A DNA stretch of 64,000 nucleotides from Beroe forskalii (Eukaryota; Ctenophora; Nuda; Beroida; Beroidae): NCBI GenBank assembly GCA_011033025.1, contig WFMF01000073.1:1-64000 (forward strand). Reading direction: 5' to 3'. The notes beneath the pieces were generated by a model. The model ran no database searches. It was not told where the DNA came from and saw only the letters and a program-made list of their open reading frames with translations. The translations under genes were made by a program, and so were the position numbers. How positions within the stretch are numbered: position 1 is the first letter of the stretch; every line of letters begins with the position of its first letter. This document shows, piece by piece, positions 26,815 through 38,981 of the stretch.

Positions 26815-26945
26815 AAATCTTCCCGGGGAAAATATAAAAGGCTAAAACCCAAAATTTGGGTTAAAAATTCCCCCCCTCCCCTATTTCCCCCCTTTTTTTA
26901 AATCGGGAAAAATTTACGCTTTTTGATTTTTTTACCCAAGTTTTA
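26815..26945. other. homopolymer-rich, probably low-quality sequence
   Basis: Every base tends to occur in runs (for example CCCCCTTTTTTTAAA near 26889), unlike the sequence on either side. It has the same signature as 52.83-54.88 kb. Likely poor basecalls at a read end. Confidence 0.5.
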
Positions 26946-27249
26946 CTTTTCATATAACCGATTAAGGAGCAAGTCAATGACCGACTATAAATGTAATGTT
27001 ATTTCCCTCATTAAGAAACTCTTGAATATTACCCAAATCTTTAATTTGTTCCACGATTGGGAGCTGATTTTTCTCGATCTATTAGTTTTGATTTAGATAG
27101 TTACGACAAATTTTTGAATTACAAGATTGACCCAAGGGGCTACACCCAAGGGCACGATCTGGGGGCGCATTTGACTGACTTTGACTCCGCCAGTCCATCT
27201 GCACACTTATTCCATAAAATTTTTCCTCAATTTTTAGGCTACGTAAATT

Positions 27250-27640
27250 GATAGGGGCTTAATCTCACTTTGATCCAAAGGGGTACAATATGTCCAAATA
27301 CGACATTTATCTCTAATACCTATAGAAAATTCCAGGTGCGACGTTTGATCCCAATAGACTTTTGTCTCTGGGAAAATTTGATCTTTAAGATAAGAAATTG
27401 TTTCCCAAAGGTCGACGTTTGATCCGGACGACATTTGATCTCGGGTAAACATTTGTTTTTAAGTAAGAAATTGTTTCAGGTGCGACGTTTGACCCCAAGG
27501 TAACCTTACATTTGATCTCAGGGTACAACATTTGATCTTAAGAAAAAATTTTCAGGCTGCGACGTTTGATCCCAGGGTACGACGTTTGATTCAGGGTCGA
27601 CTTTTTGATCTGGGGGTAAAAATTTGATTTGAGTATTATA
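27250..27640. repeat. degenerate tandem repeat of ACGTTTGATC-type units
   Basis: Irregular copies of GCGACGTTTGATCCC and related ACATTTGATCTCAGGGTA recur every 25-45 bases. No open frame of note. It passes into the next repeat block near 27650. Confidence 0.7.
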
Positions 27641-27649
27641 GAAAGTGAT

Positions 27650-28080
27650 TCCAGGCTCTATGTTCAGATTTAGTGAGCCAATTAGTGATCTACTGATCAA
27701 CGATCTATTGACCCCGGGTAATGATCTATCGCTTACGTTAGTAGTCATGATGCTACGATCTGAAGTGAGCCGCGGTCACAGTGAGCTACGATCCCTATTG
27801 AGCTGGTACGATCAATGTAATAACTTTGTTCTACGTCTGTGATCTGGCTACAATCTAGTGCGCTACCGATCTACTGATCCGATGTCTGTTGATCAACGAT
27901 ATAATTAAGCTAGGACCTACTGAGCTACGATCTACTGACTGTAGTTTATTTGAATTTACGGATCCATTGAGCTATTATCATTGACAGTCTGTTAAAGTAT
28001 TAAACTACGATGCATTGAGCTTTAACGAATCCACAACGGGCTACGATCAGTTCTACGATCATTTACTTTTAGCTACATCA
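27650..28080. repeat. ACGATCTA satellite, left block
   Basis: Degenerate copies of GAGCTACGATCTACTGATC. The same family resumes at 32485-33030 on the other side of the retrotransposon remnant, so the satellite was probably one tract before that insertion. Confidence 0.75.
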
Positions 28081-28539
28081 TTAGTCGCTTAAATTAGAAG
28101 CAGGGGAATTAAACAGAAAAATTTGACAGGGCCATGTATCAGCTGCAGTAATAAGGCCTGATATAATTTACTAATAATTTAAATAAACTGAAAATGAAAT
28201 GGATAAAATAATTTAAAAGGAAGTGAATCTACTAACACCATTAAAATACCCACCGAAAAGAAAAAAATACAATTAAAAATCAAAATAGAAGATGAAGCTT
28301 TCATCCAAATTGACTAAGCCACATCAAGAAGTGAAAAGAACAGCTTTAGAATTAAAAAGAAAAAAGCGCCTTGATTAAAAGGTAACACTCTGAAACTTAC
28401 ATTGAAATGAAAATACCCAATGGAAAGAGCACTGCAATTTTATGCAAAAGAGGTGGGAGGTTGAAAACTTCAACCCACTAAAAATACTCTGATACAGCCC
28501 TTTAACTTGAAATATAGTTTCATACCCTTAAACCAATTT

Positions 28540-31500
28540 TAGAATCTAGTCATGTAATGGCAAACCCACTATCGGTTTGATGTCCTTCGGGTTGTGCTGA
28601 GGGCATGATCTTTGGCAAGGTTGAGTCTAGAAGAAGATGCTGGACAGGATCACCATCTCATCGCTTCAGCACTATCGGGGTGGAAGAACTTGAGGAGCTT
28701 TCTGACAGGTTTGTGAGGTGCTTGCGTCAGCACTGCAGCAGTTCCCAAGAGCCCGGGCTATTTGAAGTTCCCTCTTAGCCCCCACGACCCGTCTAAATGT
28801 TCTTGGCTGTGCAGAAGCTTGACCTGAACTGGCACAAATTCCCCCCCTAATTTGACTTTTTCTATTGTCTAGTTCAGTGTTCCCTGCTCAACGAAGACCC
28901 AGGTTTTTGGGAGACCTTGACGGATTTGGCTTGGATATTGATGAGATGACTTTTTTGAGCTGAGTGAAGTTGCCAACCAATCCAGTTCTAGAAGATCTGC
29001 TGTTCTTTTTGTACTGTCTGACCAAGGCCTCGCTGTCGAGGCTAGCGAGATCAATGTGAGCCTCTGCTGGTATACCCCACAGTTGCTTCCAGTGATGATG
29101 ATGAGGGATGTCTTCCTGTATACTTACACTGCTGCATTGAAGTAGTATGCTTGATAACGCCGAGGTCCCATTTTGAAAGTGAGGTGTAACTTTCCAAAGA
29201 GATTCACCAGCGATTTTGGGAAGAACTGTGAGTGATACTGTGGTACGGGTGTCGCTCACTTGAGGAGTAAGGGCATTTCAGGAATTTCTTTGAAGGTTAG
29301 TGGTGGGCAAGCCAGATTTGGGAGGCGTGGGATGCGACTGGATTAATAAGGGCGTCAAAAGAGCCTGAAGAGGATTGATTTTCTGAGACCATGATGTCAG
29401 AGCTTTTTGGTGCAAAATAGCTTGTTGGCCTTTTTTTGTCTTAATTTCTCTTGGGCAGTCAGAAAGATCCATTCAGGCTGAGGCACCAAGGTAGCAGTAT
29501 TGGCTGAAAGGCAATTTCTGTATTGCCAAAAAGAATGAAAAGAGGCATAGCTTTCTTTAAGTTGTTTCCTGTGATTGAAAACCATTACGCTGTTTTTGGA
29601 GGTGTTGACAGATAGACCCCAGTCAAGCACAGTAGCAGTGAAGGACGTCTGGGAGCTGTTGTGTGGTCTGGTGCTAAATTACACCAAGTCATCAGCCCAG
29701 TAAATAAAGATTCCTAGTATTATTCAGAAGTTCAACTCTAGCTACTTACTGGTGCAGGATTAAGGTCAATAAGCTGGTGGATGAAGCACTTGAAAGTTCC
29801 TGAGACATGGGGTGTCCTTGTTCAGTACCACAGAGCAAATCGATTTTTGTCTGGCCGGACGTTAAGGCTTGATTTTCGCAGTGGATCCTTTGGCATCTCC
29901 TCCAAGCATCTGAGGCACCACTTGAGCACCAAACATCCCAGAGCTTGTGGTAGGGCCTCTACGACACACTGGAATCAAGCTTTGGCATGAGAGATCAACG
30001 AAGCATGGTAGAGAATCCGTCCTTTTAATGTTTTTTGACATCACTTGGTAATGATGGTAGTTAAGACAGTAACGATCGGATGTCTGTGCATTTTGAAACC
30101 AGAGCTGGTGGGTGTGTCTGGGCAGGATTCGTCACGAAGGCCAGGGTCTCTGCCGCTTAGTATTCCACAGGAACAGTTTGCCTAGATTTACTTGCTACGG
30201 CAACAAGCGCCCCTGTATTAGGGTCGTATATGTCACATGCAATACTAGGGATGTTGACCAAGGATAAACCCCAGCTGAAGGCTTGTTGAACAAGAACAAC
30301 AAAAGAAGCTGTCACGTGCTATGGCAAGAAGGCTTTTGAGGAATTCGTTTGGGATAGGATCCTCAGCCACTGCTTTGCCAGGTTTGCTGCTAGTAATAAG
30401 ATCATTAAAGCTCTGCATCGTAATATCAGGTCAGAGTCTGCATAGATCTTCTTTAATGTTTTTAAATCGGTCTGTCGTTGTTCAAAGATGCTCTATCTTG
30501 GAACTGGAAGGATTTTTTATTGCTGTTATTTTTGAAAACTACAAAATCAATGAAAGTCAAAAGCATCGAGTTCCTTTCTTTAGCTGTGTTCCTTTTAGTT
30601 TCTTGAACTTGTTCAGTTTATGCCATCATTTGCCTCAATTTCTGCACTAAGTTCTAGGAAGCTCTCTTTTTTCCTTTCACAAGAGTTGATACCTTTCTGC
30701 AGGATAGCAATTTCTCTTTCTTCGTTAGTAGGTGATGCCCCATATGCTCTAGCGAGGCGTCTTAGCTCCTGTTTAGCCTGAATGCAGTCGGAATCAAACC
30801 AGGGTTTTTTACCACTTTGCTCAGAGTATGATTATTAACACTGTGGTGGTTGGGTCTGTTTTGTGTGTACGTTTTCTTGGCAGGACTTCATCTGCCATAT
30901 GTATGAACCTGGTGGACCACCCAAGGCATTGAGATCATACTTCCTTCTTGTTGATGCAAGGGGCTTTCAGTTAGCTCTGCTATCCTGCCAACTACCGATT
31001 GCTTGCACTGTTGTTCAGAGAAGCTGTGAAGCATTTGGTCATTTCTGAATTCCATTTGTACCTATGTGGAGCATCTTCAAAGACCTTTCATTAACATTTC
31101 TGAGGAAAGAAAGTTGCTTTTGGACATTAAGCTTACATATGCACGGTTTGTGGTCAGAAAAATGTGTGATTGAGGACTTTGAACGAGTTAATGAGGTTCT
31201 TCAGATTTTTGCTGATGGCCATGAAGTCAACGACACTTTTGCCATTGTAGTTGGTACAAGTGTATTCCCCAAAGATGTCTCCGATAGTGCAGCCATTGAG
31301 AAGGGTCAGATTGGTTGAAGCCAGGAAATCGAGCAGTCTTTGCCCTTTTTGTTGAGGACATGATCTTACTGGTCCTATTCTGGGTTATGGGGTGACTGAG
31401 CTCCCTTAGTGTCGTTCACTGGCCCCATTTCCTCAGCTTCAGTGTCGCCCGGAACGTGGTTTTTCGCTGTTTGTGCGTGCATTAAAATCACCGGTTGAAT

Positions 31501-32470
31501 ATACTTCATCCATATCTTTGCTATCTACCATGACGTCCATCAGACCTTCCAGCGTGGTTTTGAAGTCCTCTTTAGTGCTGTTCTTTAGCCTTGTCTTTGT
31601 AGGACCCGTGATCTGGTGAGTCATATACGTTGATTATACTTATTTTCCTGGTGTCACGTCCATCAAAGAGTCTAAGTGTGATTGCCTGGATGTCGGGGGA
31701 CTTGATCTTTATTTCTTTCACCTTAGCTTCGAGAGATCTGTGAATACCAATACAAAGTCCACCTGAACGAGAGCCCTTTCTGAGACTGTTGAAGCATTTG
31801 TAATCTGGGAGTGAGATGTTTCCTTTCGTTTCCTGCAGGCAGAATATTTTGCACTTTTCAGGATGTCTGAGAAGTCCTTATCCTCTGTCTTGGGGCCCTC
31901 AGTACTGTCCATGGAGTCATTAATATTCCAATTCAGTATGCCAAAACGAGCTGTAATCTTTTTCACTCATTAGGGACTTGATTCCTGGTGGAGTGTAGCC
32001 TTCGACGTGCCCGCTGCGCTGATAATGGGGGAGTTTTGAGGTGCGCCTGAGAGAGCTCTCTCATTATAAGCCAGAATTTAGCCAGCCCCCTTTCATTCAG
32101 GTCTACCTTCCTGCCGTGGTCCCCTGTGCTGAAATGCAGGTAATTGCTGAGGGCATTGCTGCTTGATGAAAAAATTATTTATTTCTGAGATAAAATAAGA
32201 AATACTCTTATTGACTGCTTCTATGGCTACTCGAGAAGAGTCCTTCATTGGTATCAGTAATGAGTAGCATATCTTTATATTAGTGTCGGCAAGGAGTTTC
32301 CACATGATCTGCTTGGCATATCCTGCTATTGTTTCTGCGTCTCGTTTGTCCCACACATCCCCTTGGCCTAGGTGTATAAAGACAGCCTCCGGATTGTGTC
32401 TCGTAACAGTAGTCATAAGGTTGCCACTCTTCAGGAGTTCAGAAAGTGATCTTACCTCAAGCTGATTCAC
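28540..32470 (-). mobile_element. decayed non-LTR (LINE) retrotransposon
   Basis: Minus-strand order from 5' to 3': a 125-residue frame at 32470-32093 with an SGNH esterase-like look (VFIHLGQGDVW); an endonuclease region at about 31970-31000 with GILNWN, a short LQETK-like motif and GDFNART; then a reverse transcriptase region at about 30400-29300 with a GTEQGHP motif resembling the palm GTxQGxP, a DDL remnant and the downstream WGLSVNTSK segment. The esterase plus endonuclease plus reverse transcriptase plan is known from CR1/L2-like clades, so that placement is an inference. Many stops and frame changes show it is dead. No poly(A) tail or target duplication was identified, so the ends are approximate. 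Confidence 0.8.
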
Positions 32471-32484
32471 GTCAAACCACTTTG

Positions 32485-33030
32485 AGAATTTGATCTATGT
32501 TCCACGATCTAGTGATGTACGATCTTTTTACCCACGATGTAATGATCTATGTTCCACGATCTATTGACTTTGAGCTATGATCTACTAAGCTACGATCTAT
32601 GCTATGTTCCACGATCTAGTGAGGTACAATCTAGTGAGTCATGATCTAGTGAGCTTCGATCTAATGAACGTGAACTACGATCTATGTTCCACGATCTATT
32701 GCTCTCTTGATCTATCACTATGTTCCACGATCTAGTGAGCTACGATCTAATGAGCTACCATCTTATGATCTATGTTCCAAGATCTATTGAGCTACGATCT
32801 ACTGAGCTACGATTTAGTGAGCAACGATTTATTGATCTATGTTCCACGATCCTGTTCAAAGATCTAAATCCAGTTCTACGATCCTGTTCCACGATCCTGT
32901 TCCGGTTCCATGATCTTACTTGTTTTAGTGAGCTACGATATATTTCGATCTATGTTCCACGATCTAGTTAGCTATGTTCTAAGATCTAAATTCAGTTCCA
33001 CGATCCTGTTCCAAGATCTAAATCCAGTTT
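32485..33030. repeat. ACGATCTA satellite, right block
   Basis: Tandem copies of TATGTTCCACGATCTAGTGA and AGCTACGATCTA, with a variant GATCCTGTTCCAC toward the right end. Same family as 27650-28080. Confidence 0.85.
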
Positions 33031-33825
33031 CTTTTTATTTTGCAGATTTGAATTGCGATGCATTTGCGTTATATTATGTCCATAATATACATACTTGCCA
33101 GACGTAGTGAAACGTTGCCTGGTTCCCTTCGCGGGGGGCGAATAAATACATAATAAACAGCAGTTCCGACATTCCATATTTGATTTGTGTTGATAGCTTC
33201 ATCAGATCATCAGTTTTTCGATATATCATTATCAATCAAAATATGAATCGATGTAAACCGCGCACGCGCATAGTGCGCGGCTCATATAAATGATAACGTA
33301 CATAATCTCCAATTAATTGAGCCTTTCTTGAGCGTTACTTGACGTAACGCGCGAATGACATTTTCATGTACGCCGCGCACCCCAACGAGTGCACAGTGTT
33401 CGCTGGGCGGTAACAGAAATGCTCTAAGTCTAAGTTCTGATTCTATAGAGGTAAGAATAGAATGGAGAGTTTCAATGATTCTAAGATTCTTGGCCTTGAG
33501 ATCCATCACAGAATTTATAGAAAATTAAGCTCAACCGACCAGAGAACAAGCTTCGAGAAATTCGTTATAAAGATTCACAAATAAGCAAAAACGACGACGA
33601 GAATCGACTTTCATTTTCAAGAATGGTTCAAATATTAGTATAGTTAACAGAGAAATCTAAAAGTTTTAAGTTTCAAATTTTAAATTTCAAATAATAAATC
33701 TTAATTTGGAATAACGAGGCTGAAGTGAGCTATCGGATGCAGCCGAGCGAGCACTGTACTGAGCAGTCACAGAGTCCATCACCATGGTGATGGAATGACT
33801 GCGGAGTAAAATTTCAGTTTCATTA
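33031..33825. other. non-coding stretch
   Basis: No gene recognised. It contains a small GC-rich patch near 33258-33285 (CGCGCACGCGCATAGTGCGC). Confidence 0.45.
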
Positions 33826-34015
33826 AATAATCATGAACGCGCGGCGCTATTGACTGGATTTGAAATTGAGCGCGCAAGTAGGGGGATTCATGAATCCCCC
33901 TCCTGCTTATTACTAGTATAAGTTAATCCTGACCCCCGTCACGACTCTGCGAGTCGTGGCGCGCGCGCTTCGCGCGCGCGAGGGGGTCAGGCAACGCCTG
34001 ACAAGGAAATTGATT
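33826..34015. repeat. GC-rich palindromic island
   Basis: Stacked short palindromes: GGGGGATTCATGAATCCCCC, CACGACTCTGCGAGTCGTG, GCGCGCGCGCTTCGCGCGCG and GTCAGGCAACGCCTGAC. The last resembles TCTGACGACGTCAGA near 37251, just before another GC island, which suggests one repeat family. Confidence 0.7.
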
Positions 34016-35040
34016 GATTGAAATGCGAAAAATAAAAAAGATAGTTTTATTTGTGCATTCAATGTCGAATGTTTATGCCTTCGCCGCATTGCCCTAACAT
34101 GGACTTTTGTTGCAATGTTGCTCACAAACCATGCCACGTACTTACTATAAATTTGCAATCTTCATTGGCAGTTGATACGAAGTGTTGCCGCATTGATGTT
34201 TTCTAACGAAAATTTTCTACTGTGCTGTTAACCTGTGCTCCACTGCTCCTTTTGGAATTGAATCTTGAACTTATACCTCAGAATGATTTTGTCCCTTTCT
34301 TGTAATTTATCTTGACAGTTCTTTTATTGTTAACTTCCCCCTTGGCCAAATTTGAAAATTCAATTTAGTATTTCCAAATTTTTTAACGTTTGAGAGCATT
34401 CAAATAATTTATGGCAATTCAATGAGGACAATTCATTTGGACGTCACTTTGATAGCCATCCAGTCAGAAGAAATAGATGGGCAACGTCCGTTGATCACAT
34501 AGGTCGCAATAGCAATGTCCTGTATAGAGCCCCTCAGTTATCAATAGTTGATAGACCCTTCTGAGCAACGCTTCTGCTTGCTTTGGCAGCAGGGTCAGAC
34601 ATCGTCTGACAACCCTCAACTTCGATTCCTTGTTTAACATGCCATACAGCAAGAATCTACACTGAGTTCACCATGGTTAGCACATAGACACCCATTAGTA
34701 CTACGAAATAAGTTGCATTTGCTTACCCTCTGTATCTTGGATATGTCTTGTTGTTGACAATTGATGCTCACACAGTACTATTTCATTTCCAATTTGATGT
34801 TATATAAGCTAGTCTTTATGTGAGAGACATGGTGGAAGGACAGACCATCAAACAAAGCTCACCGGACACAGCTTATGAATTAAGAGCAATTATCAACCTT
34901 GTTTTTGTGATGCACTTATTTCATTAATTATGGGAAAACAATTAAAACCTAATTTATGACAATTTTGTTATGATTGTCGACACTGAATACAACTTCTAAA
35001 CAACCCTACAAAAATTGTGGCTATTCAACTCCATTTGGTT
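34016..35040. other. non-coding stretch
   Basis: AT-rich with no exon, RNA gene or clear repeat recognised, apart from a small palindrome GTCAGACATCGTCTGAC near 34591. Confidence 0.4.
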
Positions 35041-35530
35041 CAGTTCTTCGTACAGGGTGGAGGGCACTGAGCAATTCTCCCGGCATAATAGGCCGCAAAC
35101 TTTAGTTCGCCGTGAACCCAGGTGAACTCAGGCAAACTTGCACGAACTTCGCGCAAGTTCGCCAGCGTTGTTCTATTACTTCGCCAGGGTTTTCCCTCAC
35201 GAACTCCGCTAAAGTTTGCTGATATCGTCGAACGTTTCCCCAACTCCGAGCGACTGAGCGAACTCAGGCGAACTCATGGAGTTTGCCATGAACTGGTGAA
35301 CTAGTTTGCAAGGAACTCAAAATCTTTTGGTTACGAACGATTGTTGGCAGCAGTAGAACACTGTTCACGGCAAACTAGTTCATGGTGAACAATTTTGCGG
35401 CGGGGACTAGTCTGCCATGAACTAGTTCCCACAACTTGTTTTTTTTTCTAAGTTAGCAGCAAAGTAGTATGTGGGGAACCAATTTTTTTCATTTTTTATT
35501 GTTGGGGAACTAGTTTTCCCTCCCCCTTTG
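35041..35530. repeat. short-unit repeat region (GAACTCAGGCGAACTC / AACTAGTTCATGG)
   Basis: Clusters of GAACTC, TTCGCC and ACTAGTT words in both orientations, ending in a C-rich edge (TTTTCCCTCCCCC near 35512). The layout resembles the G-tipped elements elsewhere, but no matching left tip or target duplication was found. Confidence 0.4.
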
Positions 35531-36043
35531 CTATGAATTTGACTGAAAATTTCAGGATAATCGGAACCACAAAACATAAATTTGTACAGGCCAGCGCTTT
35601 AGATTTTCGAGGAAGAGAAATTCACAATTTTGTAGTGCCTCTTTTAGGCATGTTCTCCGTTTGGAACAAAATTTTCGAAATTCCTGTTTTGTCATTTTTG
35701 TGTTTTAGGTACAGCATATAACATCCAAATTAAAGATCAATCCGATTTAAACATCCAGATAGTCACAGAGTATGTGACAAAACTCTCAAAACTGGAACTG
35801 TCTCCCCCGTCTATTCGGGCCTGAAGAGTAGTAGTATTAGTTAGTCCCAACATGCAATATGCATTATTTACTGAGTAGGTACCTGTGGTACTAACTGTTT
35901 ATAAATTTTAATTTATTCACGGGTATTCCAGAGCATCAATACCTCAATCTGGCGATCGCTCAAAAAGTTTTGTCCAGAGTTGTAGTTAAAAGGCCGTCTT
36001 AAAAGAGTTGTAGTTGAAAGGCCGACTGAAACAGAATAAAATT

Positions 36044-36056
36044 GGCCAATAAGGTA
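36044..36056 (+). repeat. solo GGCCAATAAGGTA transposon terminus
   Basis: The 13-mer matches the right tip of the element ending at 41840. Upstream TTAAAAGGCCG and GAAAGGCCGAC words resemble its subterminal GGCCGGTTAAA repeats. No left end was found, so it is probably a remnant. Confidence 0.5.
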
Positions 36057-36059
36057 CAT

Positions 36060-37250
36060 CATTTGGCTAGATTTTTGAAAAGGAGGTTAAAAACCTGTTG
36101 AATTTCATATTTTCCTTGATCCAAAGCTCTCATGTCCAGAGACGGGGAAGCAGCCGCCTGTGTCGCCTTCCTCTTGAATTCATTAGATAAGTGGGTAGGT
36201 TGGGAGGTACCGAAATTTTCTTAATTTTGATTAGTAAATAGGATCACTTTCAACTTGATGATGCAAGTACCTACGTCCTACGTACATTGCATGTCTTTTG
36301 ACCTGAATTATCCTTCATTTAACCTAGATTTACTTACGGAGCTAGGCCCAATTAAAAAACCTCTCGTATTCTTGCTACCATGAAGGGCATTTTGTCCCTA
36401 CGGCCAAGGGCTGGTTTGATATTTAATCCGCCGATAAGGTATATCCAAAGGAAGGTGACATGCTTTTCAATTTATTTAATTTTAAACGTGCAATTGAGAT
36501 TTCTTAGATCGTAACAAATGCAAATATTTATTGTTTAACTTGTTAATTGCAATTTAAATGTGTTGGACGCCGATTTGTCACCCGGAGTGTGACACTCGAA
36601 GTGTTATTGATATACCACGTGCTCTTACTTCATGTATCCGACAGACGACTAGTCGACTAATTTGATTGTCTATATATGACTCAACTTCAGGGTTAGAGTC
36701 AAGGCTTTGGGTAAGGTTAGGGTCAGGGCAGAGAGATAGTAGATACAGTGCTATGCTGTGCGGTGAAATACTGAAATGTCGGGCTCCCAATCAAATAAAT
36801 CGTCGCATGAAGTAAGATGAAGTAAGACTAAGAACACGAGATATATCAATAAGTATAACAATTCGAGTGATAAATCAGTACGGTTAACAAATCGGTGTTT
36901 AACCTTATGGTCAAGCTTTGCAAAAAATTAAGCTTGACTGTCATCTTTGCTTTGCTTTGGTGCTTTGCTTTAATATCTGCCAAGTGATCTGAAGTTGTCT
37001 CGGTTTTGTGTGACGTCGTTGGACAACGCCAGACAAGTCTCGGTCTAAAGAAGTTAACAAACATGATCAAAACATGTTGTCATGCTGGTCATACCATAAT
37101 CTTTCGAGTTTGAGAAGCTACAGGTCACGTGACTAGGATTGGAGGCACGCGCGATAAAATTACTTAATATCAAGGACCAATTCCGCGCACGTACGTACAT
37201 ATCTAAAATGAGTACGTAATATGCGCGTCGTAAAAATTTGAAATAATGGG
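36060..37250. other. non-coding stretch
   Basis: No coding exon or RNA gene recognised. Short open frames here carry no family signature. Confidence 0.4.
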
Positions 37251-37270
37251 TCTGACGACGTCAGACAACA

Positions 37271-37690
37271 ATTTCCTAAGCCCGCATAGGGGCCATCCAT
37301 AAAGGACGTCCGCAAAATTTCGGCCATTTCAGACCCCTCCCTCCCCCTTGTCCGCAAACGTCCGCAATCCAGAAACCCCTCCCTCCCCCCGGACGTCCGC
37401 ATTTTTCTTCAAAATCTTTTGAGTCATCATTTTTGGCCCAAAAATTTCGTGATTTTCTAGTGAAATAGCCGTCAATCGCCCAAAATTTCCATGAATTGCG
37501 GACGTCCGCATTTGGCCAAACACCCCCCTCCCCCCTACGTCCGCAAACGTCCGCATTGGCCAGACTCCCCCCTCCCCCCTCATTGCGGACGTCCTTTATG
37601 GATGGCCCCATAGGTGTGTGTACGCGCGCGGCGCTTCCCTACGGGGAAGCGCGCCGCGCAACGCAGACAGGGATATACGTGTTTAGCAAT
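37271..37690. repeat. GC-rich dispersed repeat, copy interrupted by a small transposon
   Basis: Flanks CTAAGCCCGCATA and ATAGGTGTGTGTACGCGCG rejoin to match 8965-9056 once 37289-37612 is removed. The right part contains GCGCTTCCCTACGGGGAAGC, a hairpin, and ends with the shared GATATACGTGTTTAGCAA. Confidence 0.85.
37289..37609. mobile_element. 321-bp inverted-repeat element (MITE) with 3-bp target duplication
   Basis: Perfect terminal inverted repeats of 27 bp start GGGGCCATCCATAAAGGACG and close with the complement at 37583-37609. ATA flanks both sides (37286-37288 and 37610-37612) and occurs once at the empty site 8977-8979. A 3-bp duplication suits PIF/Harbinger-like movement, though the usual target is TWA. 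The interior repeats ACGTCCGCA with C-rich runs and has no transposase. Long frames on the minus strand are repeat translations. Confidence 0.9.
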
Positions 37691-37787
37691 CAATCAATAA
37701 ATAATACAACGCCTGGATTTCAGTAACTGTTGAGTTAATGCTGTAACTTTTGCAATTCACATTTTATAATATTTGCCCTCACCAGCG

Positions 37788-38008
37788 CCTTATTCTGCGC
37801 GCGCGGCGTGCCGTCGCGGTTCCTCCTCAGAATTAAGCCGTAGGCCGCGCTCAAGTATTTACGCTACGCTACGCGCGAGCGCATGGCCTACGGGCGTTTA
37901 GCGGCTAGTGCCACGCCGCGCACTCCGTGCGCGAAACCAGGGTTCTGGTCAGGGAAACTTACGGAGGAATGAGGAACGACGGCGCGCCACGCGCGCAGAA
38001 TAGAGCAC
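37788..38008. repeat. GC-rich inverted repeat (foldback) of about 220 bp
   Basis: TATTCTGCGCGCGCGGCG near 37791 and its near complement ending CGCGCAGAATAG near 38008 bracket an inner inverted pair, CGTAGGCCGCGC and GCGCATGGCCTACG. It could fold into a long stem. Likely a small mobile element; no target duplication was determined. Confidence 0.65.
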
Positions 38009-38565
38009 TAGTTCTAGGGCATACTAAATCACTTAATGTGATTGGATTGTTTTTAATGCATCAAAAGCAATCAACAAATTTTAGATTCAACAAACAACAA
38101 CTTCAGAACTTTCGACATTTATTACAAAAAATTAAGTTAAATGCAAATTTTTGACATTTTGCATTGTTTGACTAATAATTTTTTTACTAGTACCCTTCAA
38201 AAACTTGGATTTTTCTACTCAATATGTCAGATTACCATGTTCAACTTTTCAAAATTTTTATTTTATAATGCTTCCATTTGCTGTAAGTCCAATTGACTAA
38301 TGATTTAATGAAAGAGAAAACCCAACGATTTTTCTTGTTTTGTTATATTTCAGGTACTGTATATATTGAAACCATGTTTGTATATCAAAGTTTTAAGTTT
38401 CTACCTCTTTTTCGACCTTATTGAATGTTTCATTGGGTATTCTTTTTGTTCTTAATTTATTTCCAAATTTATGACAGTATGTACTACTTCAGAAAGTACA
38501 CTGATTTTTAAACCTTTTTAACTGTTCACAACATGAATCAGTTTCCAGACTGAAAGTGCTGTGCA

Positions 38566-38879
38566 CAAATTTTGACCATTTCACTCATGAAACCAATTGT
38601 AAGTGTCCAATTGATACCATAATTTGCATGGAGACAGTTTATGGCATAAGACAGCATCTGTATAAATTTGAAGCATTTCATCCAATAGTGGCCAAGCTAT
38701 AACAGAATTTAGTCAGTTTTGACCAAATTTTGACCATTTCACTCATGAAACCAATTGTAAGTGTCCAATTGATACCATAATTTGCATGGAGACAGTTTAT
38801 GGCATAAGACAGCATCTGTATAAATTTGAAGCATTTCATCCAATAGTGGCCAAGCTATAACAGAATTTAGTCAGTTTTG
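38566..38879 (+). repeat. 158-bp tandem duplication, two nearly identical copies
   Basis: Copy 1 is 38566-38723 and copy 2 is 38724-38879. Both contain ACCATTTCACTCATGAAACC and CAATAGTGGCCAAGCTATAA with no difference seen. Near identity implies recent origin or assembly duplication. No coding frame runs through it. Confidence 0.9.
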
Positions 38880-38981
38880 GCCCGAAACTGACTCTGTAAT
38901 ATCATCTTCACTTTCTGATTCATGTTGTGCACAGATATTTTGTTGAATAAGTCTTCAGTTAGGAGTTGTTATAAATTTAAA

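Noticed and set aside
37160-37611. Gly/Arg-rich frames on the minus strand
   Set aside because: They come from the ACGTCCGCA and C-run repeats inside the 321-bp element.
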